A stretch of DNA of 64,000 bases from Paenibacillus ihbetae. Its GTDB lineage: Bacteria; Bacillota; Bacilli; Paenibacillales; Paenibacillaceae. The notes below the pieces were generated by a model that did not search any database, was not told the DNA's origin, and saw nothing but the letters and a program-made list of their open reading frames with translations. The stretch is taken from the NCBI RefSeq assembly GCF_002741055.1, contig NZ_CP016809.1, positions 6,529,820 to 6,593,819 of the forward strand. The letters are read 5' to 3'. The first letter of the stretch is position 1, and the number at the start of each line of letters is the position of its first letter. A program made the translations under genes and the position numbers. Below, piece by piece: positions 1 through 9,107 of this stretch.

Positions 1-71
1 GAATCCGTAGGATTTTTATAAGGAGCGTGTCTATAGGAGTGAAGCTTCAAATGAATAGCGAAAGGGGATGG

Positions 72-1073
72 ATGCAAGTGAAGCGACGAATTGTAGATAT
101 CATGGCCAATATCGACAATCAGGAACTGGGGAAACTCCTTCTTACGGAGGAAGAGGAACGCGAGTTGACGCAGCATATCAGTATGGAACGCATCAAGAAT
201 CGAGCGATGAACCGTATTCAAGAGGAGGAAACGATGATGTTTAAAAACAGGAAGGTAAAAAAATATAAAGCCAGTATCGTTATCGCTGCCGCGATGATTA
301 TGATACTTAGCACGACCGCTTTTGCGAGCCAGTACATGGATAGCTTGAAGCAGTTCTTCGGCCAATCCGCATCCATTGCGGAAGACGAACGGTCACCTAT
401 ACAAGGGACAGATACCGCCTCCGGGGTAACCATGAATGTGGAAGAAGGGATATATGTCGGCAACAGCGGTTATTTGGTGGTCAGCTTCATGAAAGAGGAT
501 GGCATGCCATTCCCAGAGGGTGCTTCGATACCTGCACTTGAACTGAATATGGAACATAATGTGAATTATATGGTGGGGCAGCAGCTTGTTGACGATAACA
601 AAAAGCTTGTCGGCGTATTTGAGATGGATGCGATGAATGACCTCGACGGGCTGAAGGCACGGATCACAGCCGATCGAATCACGTCAGCGGACAACACCCA
701 AGCCGTGGAAGGCCCTTGGGATGTACAATTCACCATTTCTCCCGGGAAGCAAAGAGAGCAGAGTCTGAATCTGACGATTGATGAGGGTGAGGAGGCAATG
801 TCTCTCAGTACTATTAGTGTTTCTTCCATCGGGGTAGCTATCGAAGGCAAGCGTACCGACGGTGAGCTGGATAAACTGCCGGAGTATACGCCGGAGGTTA
901 AGGTTATTGCCGCTGACGGATCAGAACTGATGCTGCATGTCAGCTCGACAAGTACCACAAAGAACGGATTTCAATGGCTGTATAATCTCGACAGCAAGAA
1001 TAACCTCGTTTTTCTAGGGGATGTAGACATCAAGAGCATCAGCATTGACGGCAACGTGACGGAGTTGAAGTAA
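72..1073 (+). CDS. DUF4179-like single-pass membrane protein
   Basis: About 333 residues. A charged cytoplasmic N-terminal segment of about 65 residues is followed by one membrane segment (about residues 67-85, ending in STTAFA) and a long extracytoplasmic domain. The layout, and the conserved start of the outer domain (SQYMDSLKQFFGQ, then GVTMNVEE), resemble DUF4179 proteins, which are often encoded just after an ECF sigma factor and are presumed anti-sigma factors; any such partner would lie upstream of the window. The start is uncertain: GTG 27, GTG 39, ATG 51, ATG 72 and GTG 78 share the frame. ATG 72 or GTG 78 is favoured because GAAAGGGG at 60-67 is the best placed Shine-Dalgarno. Confidence 0.6.
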   Translation: MQVKRRIVDIMANIDNQELGKLLLTEEEERELTQHISMERIKNRAMNRIQEEETMMFKNRKVKKYKASIVIAAAMIMILSTTAFASQYMDSLKQFFGQSASIAEDERSPIQGTDTASGVTMNVEEGIYVGNSGYLVVSFMKEDGMPFPEGASIPALELNMEHNVNYMVGQQLVDDNKKLVGVFEMDAMNDLDGLKARITADRITSADNTQAVEGPWDVQFTISPGKQREQSLNLTIDEGEEAMSLSTISVSSIGVAIEGKRTDGELDKLPEYTPEVKVIAADGSELMLHVSSTSTTKNGFQWLYNLDSKNNLVFLGDVDIKSISIDGNVTELK

Positions 1074-1108
1074 ATATAGATATATAGTGGCAGGGGCAAC
1101 GATCAAAG

Positions 1109-1135
1109 GGCAGAAGCGTCGACTTCTGCCTTTTA
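1109..1135 (+). terminator. intrinsic terminator after DUF4179-like gene
   Basis: Perfect 8-bp stem GGCAGAAG / CTTCTGCC with a six-base loop, followed by TTTTA. It lies 35 bases after the stop codon. Confidence 0.85.
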
Positions 1136-1312
1136 TTCATGAGGACCTGACAATATCACTTATTCGAGTTCGAGGTTGATTTTCTTCATATCTGTATGAG
1201 AAATGGAGCTGTAATGCTCTATAGACTTCTCTCCAATAAGATTCCAACTTGTTTGGCCATAATTTCCGGGGGATAAGGCAGTTCTTTTAGAAGTCGGCTT
1301 CAAAGTTATGTA

Positions 1313-1531
1313 ATGGGAGGATTCAAAGGTGAGATTGATCGGGAAAGCGGCAGAAATGTGGATTTAAGTGAAGATGTTATGTTGCAATACCGGTTTTGGT
1401 TGTACGGGATCATGGTCCGTCTTGTCCAAGATGCCGAGAAGCTGACCGAAGAAGAACAGGAGCAATTTGAGCAGGCGACTTCCAAGCTGGCTCCGTACTT
1501 CGAGAAGATTACCGGTACCGCCAACAAGTAA
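1313..1531 (+). CDS. small hypothetical acidic protein
   Basis: 72 residues with no recognised family. The C-terminal two thirds looks like genuine protein: predicted helices with the segment LQYRFWLYGIMVRLVQDAEK, then a run of E/Q and a final APYFEKITGT. The start is unclear. ATG 1313 has no upstream Shine-Dalgarno; GTG 1358 or ATG 1379 are alternatives in frame. A weak terminator follows at 1559. It stands alone between two + strand genes. Confidence 0.45.
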   Translation: MGGFKGEIDRESGRNVDLSEDVMLQYRFWLYGIMVRLVQDAEKLTEEEQEQFEQATSKLAPYFEKITGTANK

Positions 1532-1558
1532 GACTTCAGGAAGTGTATATGACATGAG

Positions 1559-1592
1559 TAAGCCACCTGGTCCTTTCCAAGCGGCTTATTTT
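1559..1592 (+). terminator. weak intrinsic terminator
   Basis: Six-bp stem TAAGCC / GGCTTA with a weak inner TGG/CCA pairing, followed by TTTTA. It lies 27 bases after the small hypothetical gene. Confidence 0.5.
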
Positions 1593-1749
1593 ACATGCTG
1601 TATTAAGAATTGACTGAGCTTGTAGGTTGTATTCATAAGACATCCTTAATTATAGGATAGGTTTGAATATCCTAGATAATGGATTCTCAAAGAAATACTT
1701 ACTTAATGAATACTTATTGGATTTGTGCTTTTAATTTCCGCCTCAGCTG

Positions 1750-1830
1750 TAGGACAAGAACTAGTCCGATTACCGGTTAAATGAAAATCTAAGCAATTCC
1801 AATGCTATTTCATTAAGCTAAAGGGTTGGA
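1750..1830 (+). repeat. dispersed intergenic repeat, partial copy
   Basis: Carries AGGACAAGAACTAGTCCGAT, then TACCGGTTAAAT, then TTTCATTAAGCTAAAGGG. These are recognisable modules of the repeat family seen more fully at 16505, 38121, 44046 and 60920. The terminator module is absent. The remaining gap bases (1593-1749 and 1831-2030) show nothing else that can be named. Confidence 0.6.
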
Positions 1831-2041
1831 ATAGCTTAATGAAGAGGATCCATATAAAATGTGACTCTAAAGAAAAACATGCGACAAACTCATATAATTT
1901 TATCAATGTTGGGTGCTTTTTATCTTAGTGTTTTTCAGTTAGAATATAGATGAAGCATTAGTGAAACTTAATTTCATTAGATGAAACACATGTGTACCTT
2001 TTTCTAATGCTTACATCTGGCGATAGGAGAGGAGAAATATC

Positions 2042-2788
2042 ATGCGAACCATTTTTGATACACACCTACACATCATAGACCCACGTTTTCCATTAATAGA
2101 GAATCAAGGATTCTTACCTGAGCCCTTTACCTGCAAAGACTATTTAGATAAAGTTCAGGAACTAAATGTAATGGGAGGTGCTATTGTATCGGGTTCATTT
2201 CAAGGATTCGATCAAAACTATCTCATTGATTCGTTGCAAAAACTCGGTGAGAATTTTGTTGGTGTAACTCAATTGCCACATGATACGTCAGATGAAGAAA
2301 TAATCAGGCTGCATGGCTACGGTGTAAGAGCCATTCGTTTTAATGTCAAGCGAGGAGGTTCGGAAGACATCTCCCGTTTAGACTACTTCGCCAGGAGAGT
2401 TCATGAGTTAGTAGGATGGCACGCTGAATTATATATTGATTCTACTTCTTTACCTGAAATTGCAACAACTTTGGAAAAACTCCCTGCAGTATCGGTAGAT
2501 CATTTGGGTTTATCAAGAGAGGGGTTTAATAACCTTCTATCTTTAGTCGATAAGGGAGTTAAAGTAAAAGCAACCGGCTTTGGTAGGGTTGATCTTGATG
2601 TAACAGAGGCTATCCGTACAATTTATTCAATTAACCCAGATGCCTTAATGTTTGGAACCGATTTACCTTCAACGAGAGCAAAGAGACCTTATGATCATTC
2701 TGATATTGAATTGATTTACAACACTCTTGATAAAGATCAAGCTGAAAAAGTCTTGTATAAGAATGCGATTAAATGGTATATGAAATAA
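2042..2788 (+). CDS. amidohydrolase family metal-dependent hydrolase
   Basis: 248 residues, a TIM-barrel hydrolase of the amidohydrolase-2 type (2-pyrone-4,6-dicarboxylate lactonase-like group). Seen: N-terminal metal motif DTHLHIID (residues 6-13), a central region with DHLG (about 152-155), and C-terminal FGTDLP containing the late Asp (about 202-207). ATG 2042 follows GGAGAGGAGAAAT, a good ribosome binding site. It is monocistronic as far as the sequence shows. The substrate cannot be told; lactone or amide hydrolysis of a small acid is typical for the group. Confidence 0.8.
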   Translation: MRTIFDTHLHIIDPRFPLIENQGFLPEPFTCKDYLDKVQELNVMGGAIVSGSFQGFDQNYLIDSLQKLGENFVGVTQLPHDTSDEEIIRLHGYGVRAIRFNVKRGGSEDISRLDYFARRVHELVGWHAELYIDSTSLPEIATTLEKLPAVSVDHLGLSREGFNNLLSLVDKGVKVKATGFGRVDLDVTEAIRTIYSINPDALMFGTDLPSTRAKRPYDHSDIELIYNTLDKDQAEKVLYKNAIKWYMK

Positions 2789-2920
2789 CTATATTGAGCG
2801 AAGCGTATTGAGGAGCTTTAGGATATTACTAGCAGGAGATGGCGAATTTTAGCCGTTTGTCCTTAGCCTGTTCAACGAAGACCCGTCGATATAAACGTGA
2901 TGGCAATGGCATAGTATATT

Positions 2921-3802
2921 ATGAAAGATTCAACTGAGACAGGAGGGTTCTGTATCAGATCATTGATAATTAGTGATGTTCATGGTTGTCTCGATGAATT
3001 CAACTTGTTGCTAAGCAAAGTTAATTATAGGCCTCAACATGATGAGTTGATTTTATTGGGAGACTACGTTGATCGAGGGATAAAGAGCAGAGAGGTCGTG
3101 CAGCGAGTCAAGGAATTGCATGAAGAGTTTGGGGTGGTTGTACTAAAGGGAAACCATGATGATATGATGGTAAACGCCCTGATCAACAATGATGAGAGCC
3201 TTAATGCTCATTGGTTAAATAATGGAGGGTATCAGACGATAGAGAGTTATTGTGGTTTTGACTTCTTGGAGGAGCAATTTGATTGGAATACATATATAAA
3301 AGCCAAGGAATTTATTCGTAATCACTTTCAACCGCACATTGATTTTCTTAATGATCTGTCATTGTACCATGAAACCGATACTCATATCTTCGTACATGCC
3401 GGGATCAACCCATTCTATGAGGATTGGAAAAAACAGCCCGATGACGATTTTTTGTGGATCAGAGACATATTCATTAACAATCTCACAGGTACAGATAAGA
3501 TCGTCGTTTTTGGCCATACGCCATGCGTTTATTTGCACTCATCTGCAGATATTTGGTTTAGTCCTCTTGAGGATAAGATAGGTGTTGACGGAGCATGTGC
3601 CTACGGTAAGCAGCTTAACTGCCTGGAGATAAATCATGGTGAGTACTTTCTACATTCTGTTAAAAAAGGTGAAAGCCCTCCCAATTTGGCAAGAGATAAG
3701 ACGATATGTGAACGCTACGCCAATCCTATACGTGAGGGTGATTCGTTTGAAGCAAGGGATTATTGTGTTAATGAACGGAACTTCAAGTTCAGGGAAGACT
3801 AG
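2921..3802 (+). CDS. metallophosphoesterase (ApaH/PrpE-like)
   Basis: Calcineurin-like phosphatase with the full metal-ligand set in order: ISDVHG, LGDYVDRG, KGNHDD, VHAGI and FGHTP. Such proteins dephosphorylate phosphoproteins or cleave dinucleoside polyphosphates. The start is odd. ATG 2921 has no Shine-Dalgarno. A strong AGGAGGG sits at 2941-2947, and six bases later is ATC (2954), exactly where homologues begin (M-R-x-L-I-I-S-D). TTG 2963 is the next normal start codon. The end overlaps the CPT-like kinase gene by about 55 bases, so the two are probably cotranscribed. Confidence 0.85.
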   Translation: MKDSTETGGFCIRSLIISDVHGCLDEFNLLLSKVNYRPQHDELILLGDYVDRGIKSREVVQRVKELHEEFGVVVLKGNHDDMMVNALINNDESLNAHWLNNGGYQTIESYCGFDFLEEQFDWNTYIKAKEFIRNHFQPHIDFLNDLSLYHETDTHIFVHAGINPFYEDWKKQPDDDFLWIRDIFINNLTGTDKIVVFGHTPCVYLHSSADIWFSPLEDKIGVDGACAYGKQLNCLEINHGEYFLHSVKKGESPPNLARDKTICERYANPIREGDSFEARDYCVNERNFKFRED

Positions 3803-4334
3803 TATTTCTATAGAACTGATGAATCAAACAGAGATTCCATTTCATTATTTATCAATAGATCATTTTATTAAAGAATTCAACACCAAATTTTTAGATGTTG
3901 TTGAACCTACAAGAGAAGTAGATCAGCAAAGGATCGGACAAATCATTTTTGATCCCTTACTCTCCGTGTACTATTCGACAATAAAATTGTTTTCAGAAAT
4001 TGGTGTGAATGTAATAGTAGATACCGTAATCGACAACGACAAGTGGTTGAATGAATGTCTTGATCTGTTTTTCGATCAGCCTACGTTATTTGTAGGAGTA
4101 ATATGCTCGAAAGAAGAACTCATTAGAAGAGAGCAAGCAAGAGGAGATAGAGTTATTGGACTAGCGGCTTCACAGTTCAACAAGGTATATAGCATTGATG
4201 AGTACGACCTCAAAGTAAATACGGAAAAGATGAATCCAAAAGAATGTGCCGAAAAGATATTAAGTTATATGAAGTCCAATAAGGAATACTTGGCATTTAA
4301 GAATTTAAGTAAAAGAGATGTTAGTGTTTCATAA
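3747..4334 (+). CDS. chloramphenicol phosphotransferase-like P-loop kinase
   Basis: About 195 residues. Walker A GTSSSGKTS lies close to the N-terminus, followed by LSIDHFI, VIVDTVIDND and a lid-like RREQARGDR. This matches the CPT family of small-molecule kinases, which includes the enzyme that phosphorylates chloramphenicol. TTG 3747 is chosen because GAGGG lies eight bases upstream; GTG 3765 or ATG 3771 are also possible. The reading frame overlaps the phosphatase gene in a different frame. The true substrate is unknown. Confidence 0.75.
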   Translation: MKQGIIVLMNGTSSSGKTSISIELMNQTEIPFHYLSIDHFIKEFNTKFLDVVEPTREVDQQRIGQIIFDPLLSVYYSTIKLFSEIGVNVIVDTVIDNDKWLNECLDLFFDQPTLFVGVICSKEELIRREQARGDRVIGLAASQFNKVYSIDEYDLKVNTEKMNPKECAEKILSYMKSNKEYLAFKNLSKRDVSVS

Positions 4335-4410
4335 AAGGCGCCCTCATATAACAATGTTTTCACGAATCGTCGGACAAGCCGCCACGGATGTTCGATCACC
4401 TTAAGCGAAC

Positions 4411-4480
4411 AGAATCGAGGGACAAGAATATAGGCTCATGGAAAGTCGCTAATTTAGCGGCTTTCTTGGATTTTATCGCT
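4411..4480 (+). repeat. dispersed repeat, terminator module
   Basis: GAATCGAGGGACAAGAATA, then the hairpin AAGTCGCTAATTTAGCGGCTT, a T-rich tract and TTTTATCG. This is a copy of the dispersed family. It lies 77 bases after the CPT-like gene and could terminate its transcript. Confidence 0.7.
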
Positions 4481-4579
4481 ATTCGCCAGATTTCTCATAA
4501 ATAGATCTTTGCGCTTTATTATTAATTGTTAGAAAATACTCTCGCCTACAAGAGGAGAATCGTCTGCAGTTTTTGCTAA

Positions 4580-4607
4580 TAAGTCGGAGCTGCGCGGCTC
4601 CGACTTA
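4580..4607 (-). terminator. hairpin, probable terminator for the exporter
   Basis: Perfect 11-bp stem TAAGTCGGAGC / GCTCCGACTTA. It lies downstream of the minus-strand exporter. The T-run is poor on the minus strand (TTAGCAAAAA) and better on the plus strand (ATCGTTTTG), so direction is uncertain. Confidence 0.55.
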
Positions 4608-4751
4608 TCGTTTTGCAACAATTACCTACCCTACGAATCGGATAACCGGTTATCTTTCGTTATACGCTTCAGGGACGAGGTCGCTTGATATGACTCGTTG
4701 CTCCTCTTCATCGAGCTGGTTGCGGTTTCGACCCGTAAATAAACGTTTTGG

Positions 4752-6166
4752 TTACGAGACCTTACGGAACTGCCGAAGGACGACAAGCATTAATACAGCA
4801 TACAAGCCGTTAAGCAAGATCGTATCGTTGAAAGCGTTCAGGAAAACCGAAGACGTGAAGTGGGCGCCGGAGGAGACGCTATGGAAGATCATTCCGGCAA
4901 ACACCGTTCCAATAGCATAAGCGATTTCTAAATTAGCGGATAAGATGCCGGATGCGGACCCTGCTTCTTCCTCTTGAACGTGCTGAAGTGCGACGTAGTT
5001 GATCGGGGCCGAAAGAAGGCCCATTGCCAATCCCGCAAGCAATGCAGCAGGCATCAGTTCATACCCCGACATAGCTTGATCGAGGAAAGTTCCCGGGGCA
5101 ATGAACACAGATAACTAAACCCCAGTAAAAGAACGCCGGCCGTAAGCGTCTTCCTCCCGTATTTTTCAGCCAATCTTCCACCTGTCAGCGACATGAAAGC
5201 AAATCCAAGCGCAAGGGGAGTGAAGATGATCCCCGATTCAAGGGCCGTTACGCCGAGTCCATTTTGCAGCAGCAACGGCAAGGCGAGAAAGAGAGCGGCG
5301 TTGCCGCTATAAAACAGCAGAACCAGTAAATTTCCTAGTGAAAATGACTTTTGCTTGAAAAGCGACAATTTGATTAATGGAGAGGTTAAGGGATGTGTTT
5401 TTATTTTTTGTTCATATCGAACAAAGTACCAAATGAGCACAGGAGTGAGCAGTAAACTCGCCAACGACCAGACAGGCCAGCCCAAGTCGTTCCCAAATGT
5501 CAAAGGAATGCTGAATGTAAGCAAAGCAAGAGTAACGAGTATGGTACCGACCGTATCCATTCGTTTGCCTTTCGCTTCCGTTGATGCACTTTCATCCACC
5601 GCGAAGTTGGCGAGCACAAACGCAGCAATGCCGATCGGCAGATTAATCAGGTAAATCATTCGCCACCCCAAATCGAGGATATTCCCTGTTATTAACCACC
5701 CGCCAAGGAGCTGTGATATCGTTGACGCAAACCCCCCGACGGCGGCATAAGCTCCCAGTGCGATCCCCCGAGTTCTTCCATGAAAGTTAACTTGAATGAT
5801 CGATAATACTTGCGGAACCATGAGGGATGCGCTAACCCCTTGAATGCCGCGCATCACGATAAGAATGTCGGCATTGGGGGCGAGACCCGCCCCTAGCGAA
5901 GACAAAGTAAATAAGCCAATTCCATAGAGAAAAATCTTCCTGCGGCCGTATTTGTCACCCAAGCGTCCGCCTAGGATCAACAAAATTCCGAACACAAAGT
6001 TATAGACCGCGAGGATAAGATGCGTCTGCGCATCGGTAGCATGTAAATTTTGCTGGATAGCCGGTATGGCAACAATTGAACTGAACCCGTTCAAGATTGA
6101 TAAAAATACTGCCAAGAGCATGACAATGAGTGCTGTCCATTGTCTCGTTCCAACGTTTATATCCAC
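4752..6166 (-). pseudogene. MFS drug exporter (DHA2 type), frameshifted
   Basis: A 14-TM-type EmrB/QacA exporter read in two frames. The first 350 or so residues run from 6166 to about 5110 and contain LGDKYGRRKIF (loop 2-3 motif A), IQGVSASLMVPQ (motif B region) and the internal GGRLAEKYGRKTL. After LLLGFS the frame is lost near 5100-5115; the rest of the protein (APGTFLDQAMSGYELMP, then QEEEAGSASG and the last helices) continues in another frame to 4752. One indel explains this. It is either a real broken exporter or a sequence error. It sits downstream of a MarR gene on the same strand with a shared operator motif. Confidence 0.85.
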
Positions 6167-6214
6167 TGACGTTTGTATAATTTAGATGGCATTTTACCCT
6201 CCAATGTTATTTCA

Positions 6215-6230
6215 TTGTTTGTAAACACAA
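6215..6230. promoter_or_regulatory. MarR operator, exporter side
   Basis: TTGTTTGTAAACACAA, an imperfect palindrome between marR and the exporter. It matches 14 of 16 positions of the site upstream of marR at 6696. Confidence 0.7.
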
Positions 6231-6250
6231 CTATAAATATATAAATTTTT

Positions 6251-6676
6251 CTATTTCTCTAGTTTCAGGCTTACTTGATGAAGCTGCTTTGTCAATTGCT
6301 TACCGAAAACACTGATCAGATCTGAATAACGGCGATACAGGTTGATCCAAGCCGCCTCAAGGTCGGCTTGAAGCGCATTGCCCTTGTCGGTCGAGTGAAT
6401 GAGGGACTGCTTGCCTTGCTGTTCAGTATATAAGAGCCCTTTGGTCTGCAGTTTTTCGAGTGTAATAGTGGAAGGTGCAATATGCAATACCTCTCCGAGC
6501 TCTTTCTGTGATATGCCCTGATGGTCATTTATGGCGATCATGACAAAAGCGTAAGCGGGGGGTAACCCCGAAGGGAAAAACGCCTCGTCGGCCATTTTGG
6601 TCATTGTTCGGGTAACCTGATTTGTCGTAAAGTATAAACAACCTTGCAGCAATTGACTTGTCAAGGGTGTAGTCAT
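6251..6676 (-). CDS. MarR family repressor
   Basis: About 141 residues with the winged-helix arrangement of MarR proteins: AINDHQGISQKELGEVLHIAPSTIT (helices 3-4) followed by a wing around QQGKQSLIHSTDKG. ATG 6676 is chosen because GGAGGAGG lies seven bases upstream; an upstream in-frame ATG exists but lacks a site. Between STIT and LEKLQTKGLL the sequence is two residues shorter than usual (STITRFxxKL), so the recognition helix may be altered. It probably represses itself and the following exporter gene through the two TTGTTTGTA-type sites. Confidence 0.85.
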   Translation of the reverse strand: MTTPLTSQLLQGCLYFTTNQVTRTMTKMADEAFFPSGLPPAYAFVMIAINDHQGISQKELGEVLHIAPSTITLEKLQTKGLLYTEQQGKQSLIHSTDKGNALQADLEAAWINLYRRYSDLISVFGKQLTKQLHQVSLKLEK

Positions 6677-6695
6677 AACACACCTCCTCCACATG

Positions 6696-6745
6696 TTGTT
6701 TGTACATACAATAATATAATCCCCTTGGATATATCTGTCAAGGGG
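6696..6745 (-). promoter_or_regulatory. marR promoter with operator
   Basis: On the minus strand: TTGACA (6741-6736), 17-base spacer, TATATT (6718-6713). The operator TTGTTTGTACATACAA at 6696-6711 begins right after the -10 box. The promoter itself is bracketed by an inverted repeat CCCCTTG (6721-6727) / CAAGGGG (6739-6745). Confidence 0.8.
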
Positions 6746-6934
6746 GTTTACTGAAATGCTTTCGAGGCTCCATTGGGACGTACATAGGAAGCATAAGTAG
6801 CAGAAACCGATGGTACTTCGATTACTTATTTGGCGGATTTGAATTCGAAAGATCCACTTTTAGGGGAGCAGGCACATTCAGTCACATTCGGTACCAAGAG
6901 AACCGACGCCATGACAAGCCGTAAGTAAGCAGTC

Positions 6935-6948
6935 ATGACATTTGTCAT
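6935..6948. promoter_or_regulatory. palindrome upstream of ABC cassette
   Basis: ATGACATTTGTCAT, a perfect inverted repeat with 6-bp arms and a 2-base centre, 91 bases before the ATPase gene. NarL-type response regulators bind short palindromes of this kind, so it is a candidate site for the regulator encoded at 11328. The rest of 6746-7038 shows nothing nameable. Confidence 0.45.
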
Positions 6949-7038
6949 TTTAGTTCATTCCTCTAATCACTATGAGTACGTTCTTAACATGAGTAAGATG
7001 ATAACACACACAATGAAAAAAAGTGAGGAGTATGAGGG

Positions 7039-7971
7039 ATGATCATAGAGGTGAACAATCTGATTAAGCGATACAACGATTTTTTGGCATTAGACCATAT
7101 CAGTTTTTCGATAAGGGAAGGAGAAATCTTTGGTTTGCTGGGTCCAAATGGAGCAGGTAAATCCACGACGATCAGCATCCTTTCAGGATTGACAGGATTT
7201 GACGGTGGAGAGGTTCGATTTTTAGGAAAGAAAATCGGCAGGAATGAGATGGAGTCCAAACGTGAGCTGGGGATCGTCCCCCAGGATATTGCCTTGTTTG
7301 AGGATTTGACCGCACAGGAGAATTTGGACTATTTTGGACGCTTGTATGGACTGAAGGGCAAACTGCTTAAGGAACGGATCAAGGAGGCGCTGGCTTTCAC
7401 AGGCCTTACGGAACGAAGAAAAGATCGGCCTAAAGGTTTCTCGGGCGGGATGAAAAGAAGGCTCAATATCGCCTGCGCGATCCTGCACCACCCCAAATTA
7501 ATTATTATGGATGAACCAACGGTAGGCATTGATCCCCAATCAAGGAATCATATCATGGAATCGATTAAAGAATTGAACCGCATTGGTTCGACCATCATAT
7601 ACACCTCGCATTATATGGAAGAGGTCGAAGAGATTTGTACGAAAGTTGCCGTCGTGGATCGAGGACGAGTGATTGCTCAAGGAACAAAGGAAGAGTTGAA
7701 ATCACTTGTATCATTGGAAGAGAAAATTACGATCGAATTGTCATCCGTTAATTTCAATATGGTGGAAGGCATCAAAAACATCGAAAGTATCAGCGAGTGC
7801 GTTGTAAACGGGAACCGCTTAGATGTGGTAGGCAAGAAAGGTGAAAAAAATGTTAGCCGCATCATACAGGTCATATCCGAATCGGAAGCCGATATTTTGT
7901 CCTTGAATGTTGAAAAGCCCAGCCTGGAGGCCGTTTTCTTGACGTTAACAGGCAGGTCGCTCCGAGATTAA
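7039..7971 (+). CDS. ABC transporter ATP-binding protein (LnrL-like)
   Basis: 310 residues. Walker A GLLGPNGAGKST (about 34-45), Q-loop around VPQDIALFEDLTAQENL, signature FSGGMKRRL (about 135-143), Walker B LIIMDEPTVGIDP and H-loop TSHYMEE. The length and DrrA/NatA-type C-terminus fit drug exporters. The gene order ATPase, two unlike ABC-2 permeases, NarL-type kinase and regulator matches the content of the Bacillus subtilis linearmycin locus LnrLMN-LnrJK (YfiJKLMN), although there the kinase and regulator come first. Role inferred: removal of membrane-active lipophilic compounds. Confidence 0.9.
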   Translation: MIIEVNNLIKRYNDFLALDHISFSIREGEIFGLLGPNGAGKSTTISILSGLTGFDGGEVRFLGKKIGRNEMESKRELGIVPQDIALFEDLTAQENLDYFGRLYGLKGKLLKERIKEALAFTGLTERRKDRPKGFSGGMKRRLNIACAILHHPKLIIMDEPTVGIDPQSRNHIMESIKELNRIGSTIIYTSHYMEEVEEICTKVAVVDRGRVIAQGTKEELKSLVSLEEKITIELSSVNFNMVEGIKNIESISECVVNGNRLDVVGKKGEKNVSRIIQVISESEADILSLNVEKPSLEAVFLTLTGRSLRD

Positions 7972-7991
7972 TCAAGAGGGGAGGGAACGTA

Positions 7992-9107
7992 ATGAAAGTT
8001 TGGACGATTGCTTTTTATACAGCGTTACGTCATGTACGGGATATTAAAGCGATGGCTGCCTTTCTATTGCTGCCGCTAGTCATGATGCTGCTACTCGGCA
8101 CTATGCAAAGCAGCAAATTTACACCAACCAACGTAGAGCCCTTGAATGTGGGGTTCCTCAATAAAGACGATGGCAGAGTAGGTACCGAACTCAAAAATTA
8201 TCTGCAATCTCAAAAGGTCCGGGGACTAATTCATCTGGTACCCGTTACGGATATGGGCGAAGGGTACGATTTTATGAAAAACGATAAAATCAATAGCTTA
8301 ATCCATGTGCCGGCTCATCTTTCTGAACAGCTCCACCAGGGAGAGGAGGGGCGGGTGGAGTTTTACGGTAATGAGGATTATCCCTTCATACAGCCTGTCG
8401 TGGAAAACTTCATCCGAACGCATAATTTATTGTTACTAGCGGATCAAGTAGGGAATCATGCCGCAGATTCAGCGGGAGACCCGAGCATTCGTGAGGTAAA
8501 GCTAGAAACATCAGGGAAAATCCCGACCGGCGTTGATTATTACGCCGTTACGACGATGTTCCAATTCCTGCTGCTTGGTGCACTGTTTGGGGTGTTTGCC
8601 GTGACGAAGGATATCGGGAACCATACCTATTCGAGATTTTTAGCCGCCCCCGTGAAAAGCAGCAGGGTAACCTTAGGTAAGCTGTTGGGCAGTTTGATCA
8701 CGGTGTACGGGATCTCAATGTTTCTGTTTCTAGTATCCAAATATGTCTTCCGCGCGAACTGGGATACTCGTTTGTGGATGATTATGCTGGTTCTGCTCTT
8801 GTTCGCTGCAATCTCGGTTTCGTTTGGCATGATCATGGCGTATTTTACCAAAAGCACGATGGTTTCCTCACTTTCTCTCTTTATTCTTTCGTTCGTATTC
8901 ACGCTGATCTCCGGCGGCATTACGCCGATTGATGGAGCTGTATTTGATACACTAAGCTGGTTTACGCCTAACTCATACGGCCAAAAAGTACTGTTTAGCA
9001 GTATATATGATGGAACCTTCATGTCTTCGGCCATGTTCGGCCTCACCTTGTATACGGGGATTACTGTGGCGTTGGCCATGGTTTTAGAAAGGAGGAGGGT
9101 GGCTTGA
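7992..9107 (+). CDS. ABC-2 type permease (LnrM-like)
   Basis: 371 residues. One N-terminal membrane helix (about 23-38), a large extracytoplasmic loop (about 40-180) and five or six C-terminal helices (from FQFLLLGALFGVFAVTKDIG). This is the ABC2_membrane_3 arrangement. ATG 7992 follows GAGGGGAGGGAACGTA. It starts 20 bases after the ATPase stop and ends overlapping the next permease by four bases (TTGA), which implies tight translational coupling. Confidence 0.88.
   Translation: MKVWTIAFYTALRHVRDIKAMAAFLLLPLVMMLLLGTMQSSKFTPTNVEPLNVGFLNKDDGRVGTELKNYLQSQKVRGLIHLVPVTDMGEGYDFMKNDKINSLIHVPAHLSEQLHQGEEGRVEFYGNEDYPFIQPVVENFIRTHNLLLLADQVGNHAADSAGDPSIREVKLETSGKIPTGVDYYAVTTMFQFLLLGALFGVFAVTKDIGNHTYSRFLAAPVKSSRVTLGKLLGSLITVYGISMFLFLVSKYVFRANWDTRLWMIMLVLLLFAAISVSFGMIMAYFTKSTMVSSLSLFILSFVFTLISGGITPIDGAVFDTLSWFTPNSYGQKVLFSSIYDGTFMSSAMFGLTLYTGITVALAMVLERRRVA

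Noticed and set aside
4573..4920. 115-residue open frame on the plus strand
   Set aside because: It overlaps the end of the exporter in antisense, starts in a terminator hairpin and has no ribosome site or recognisable motif.
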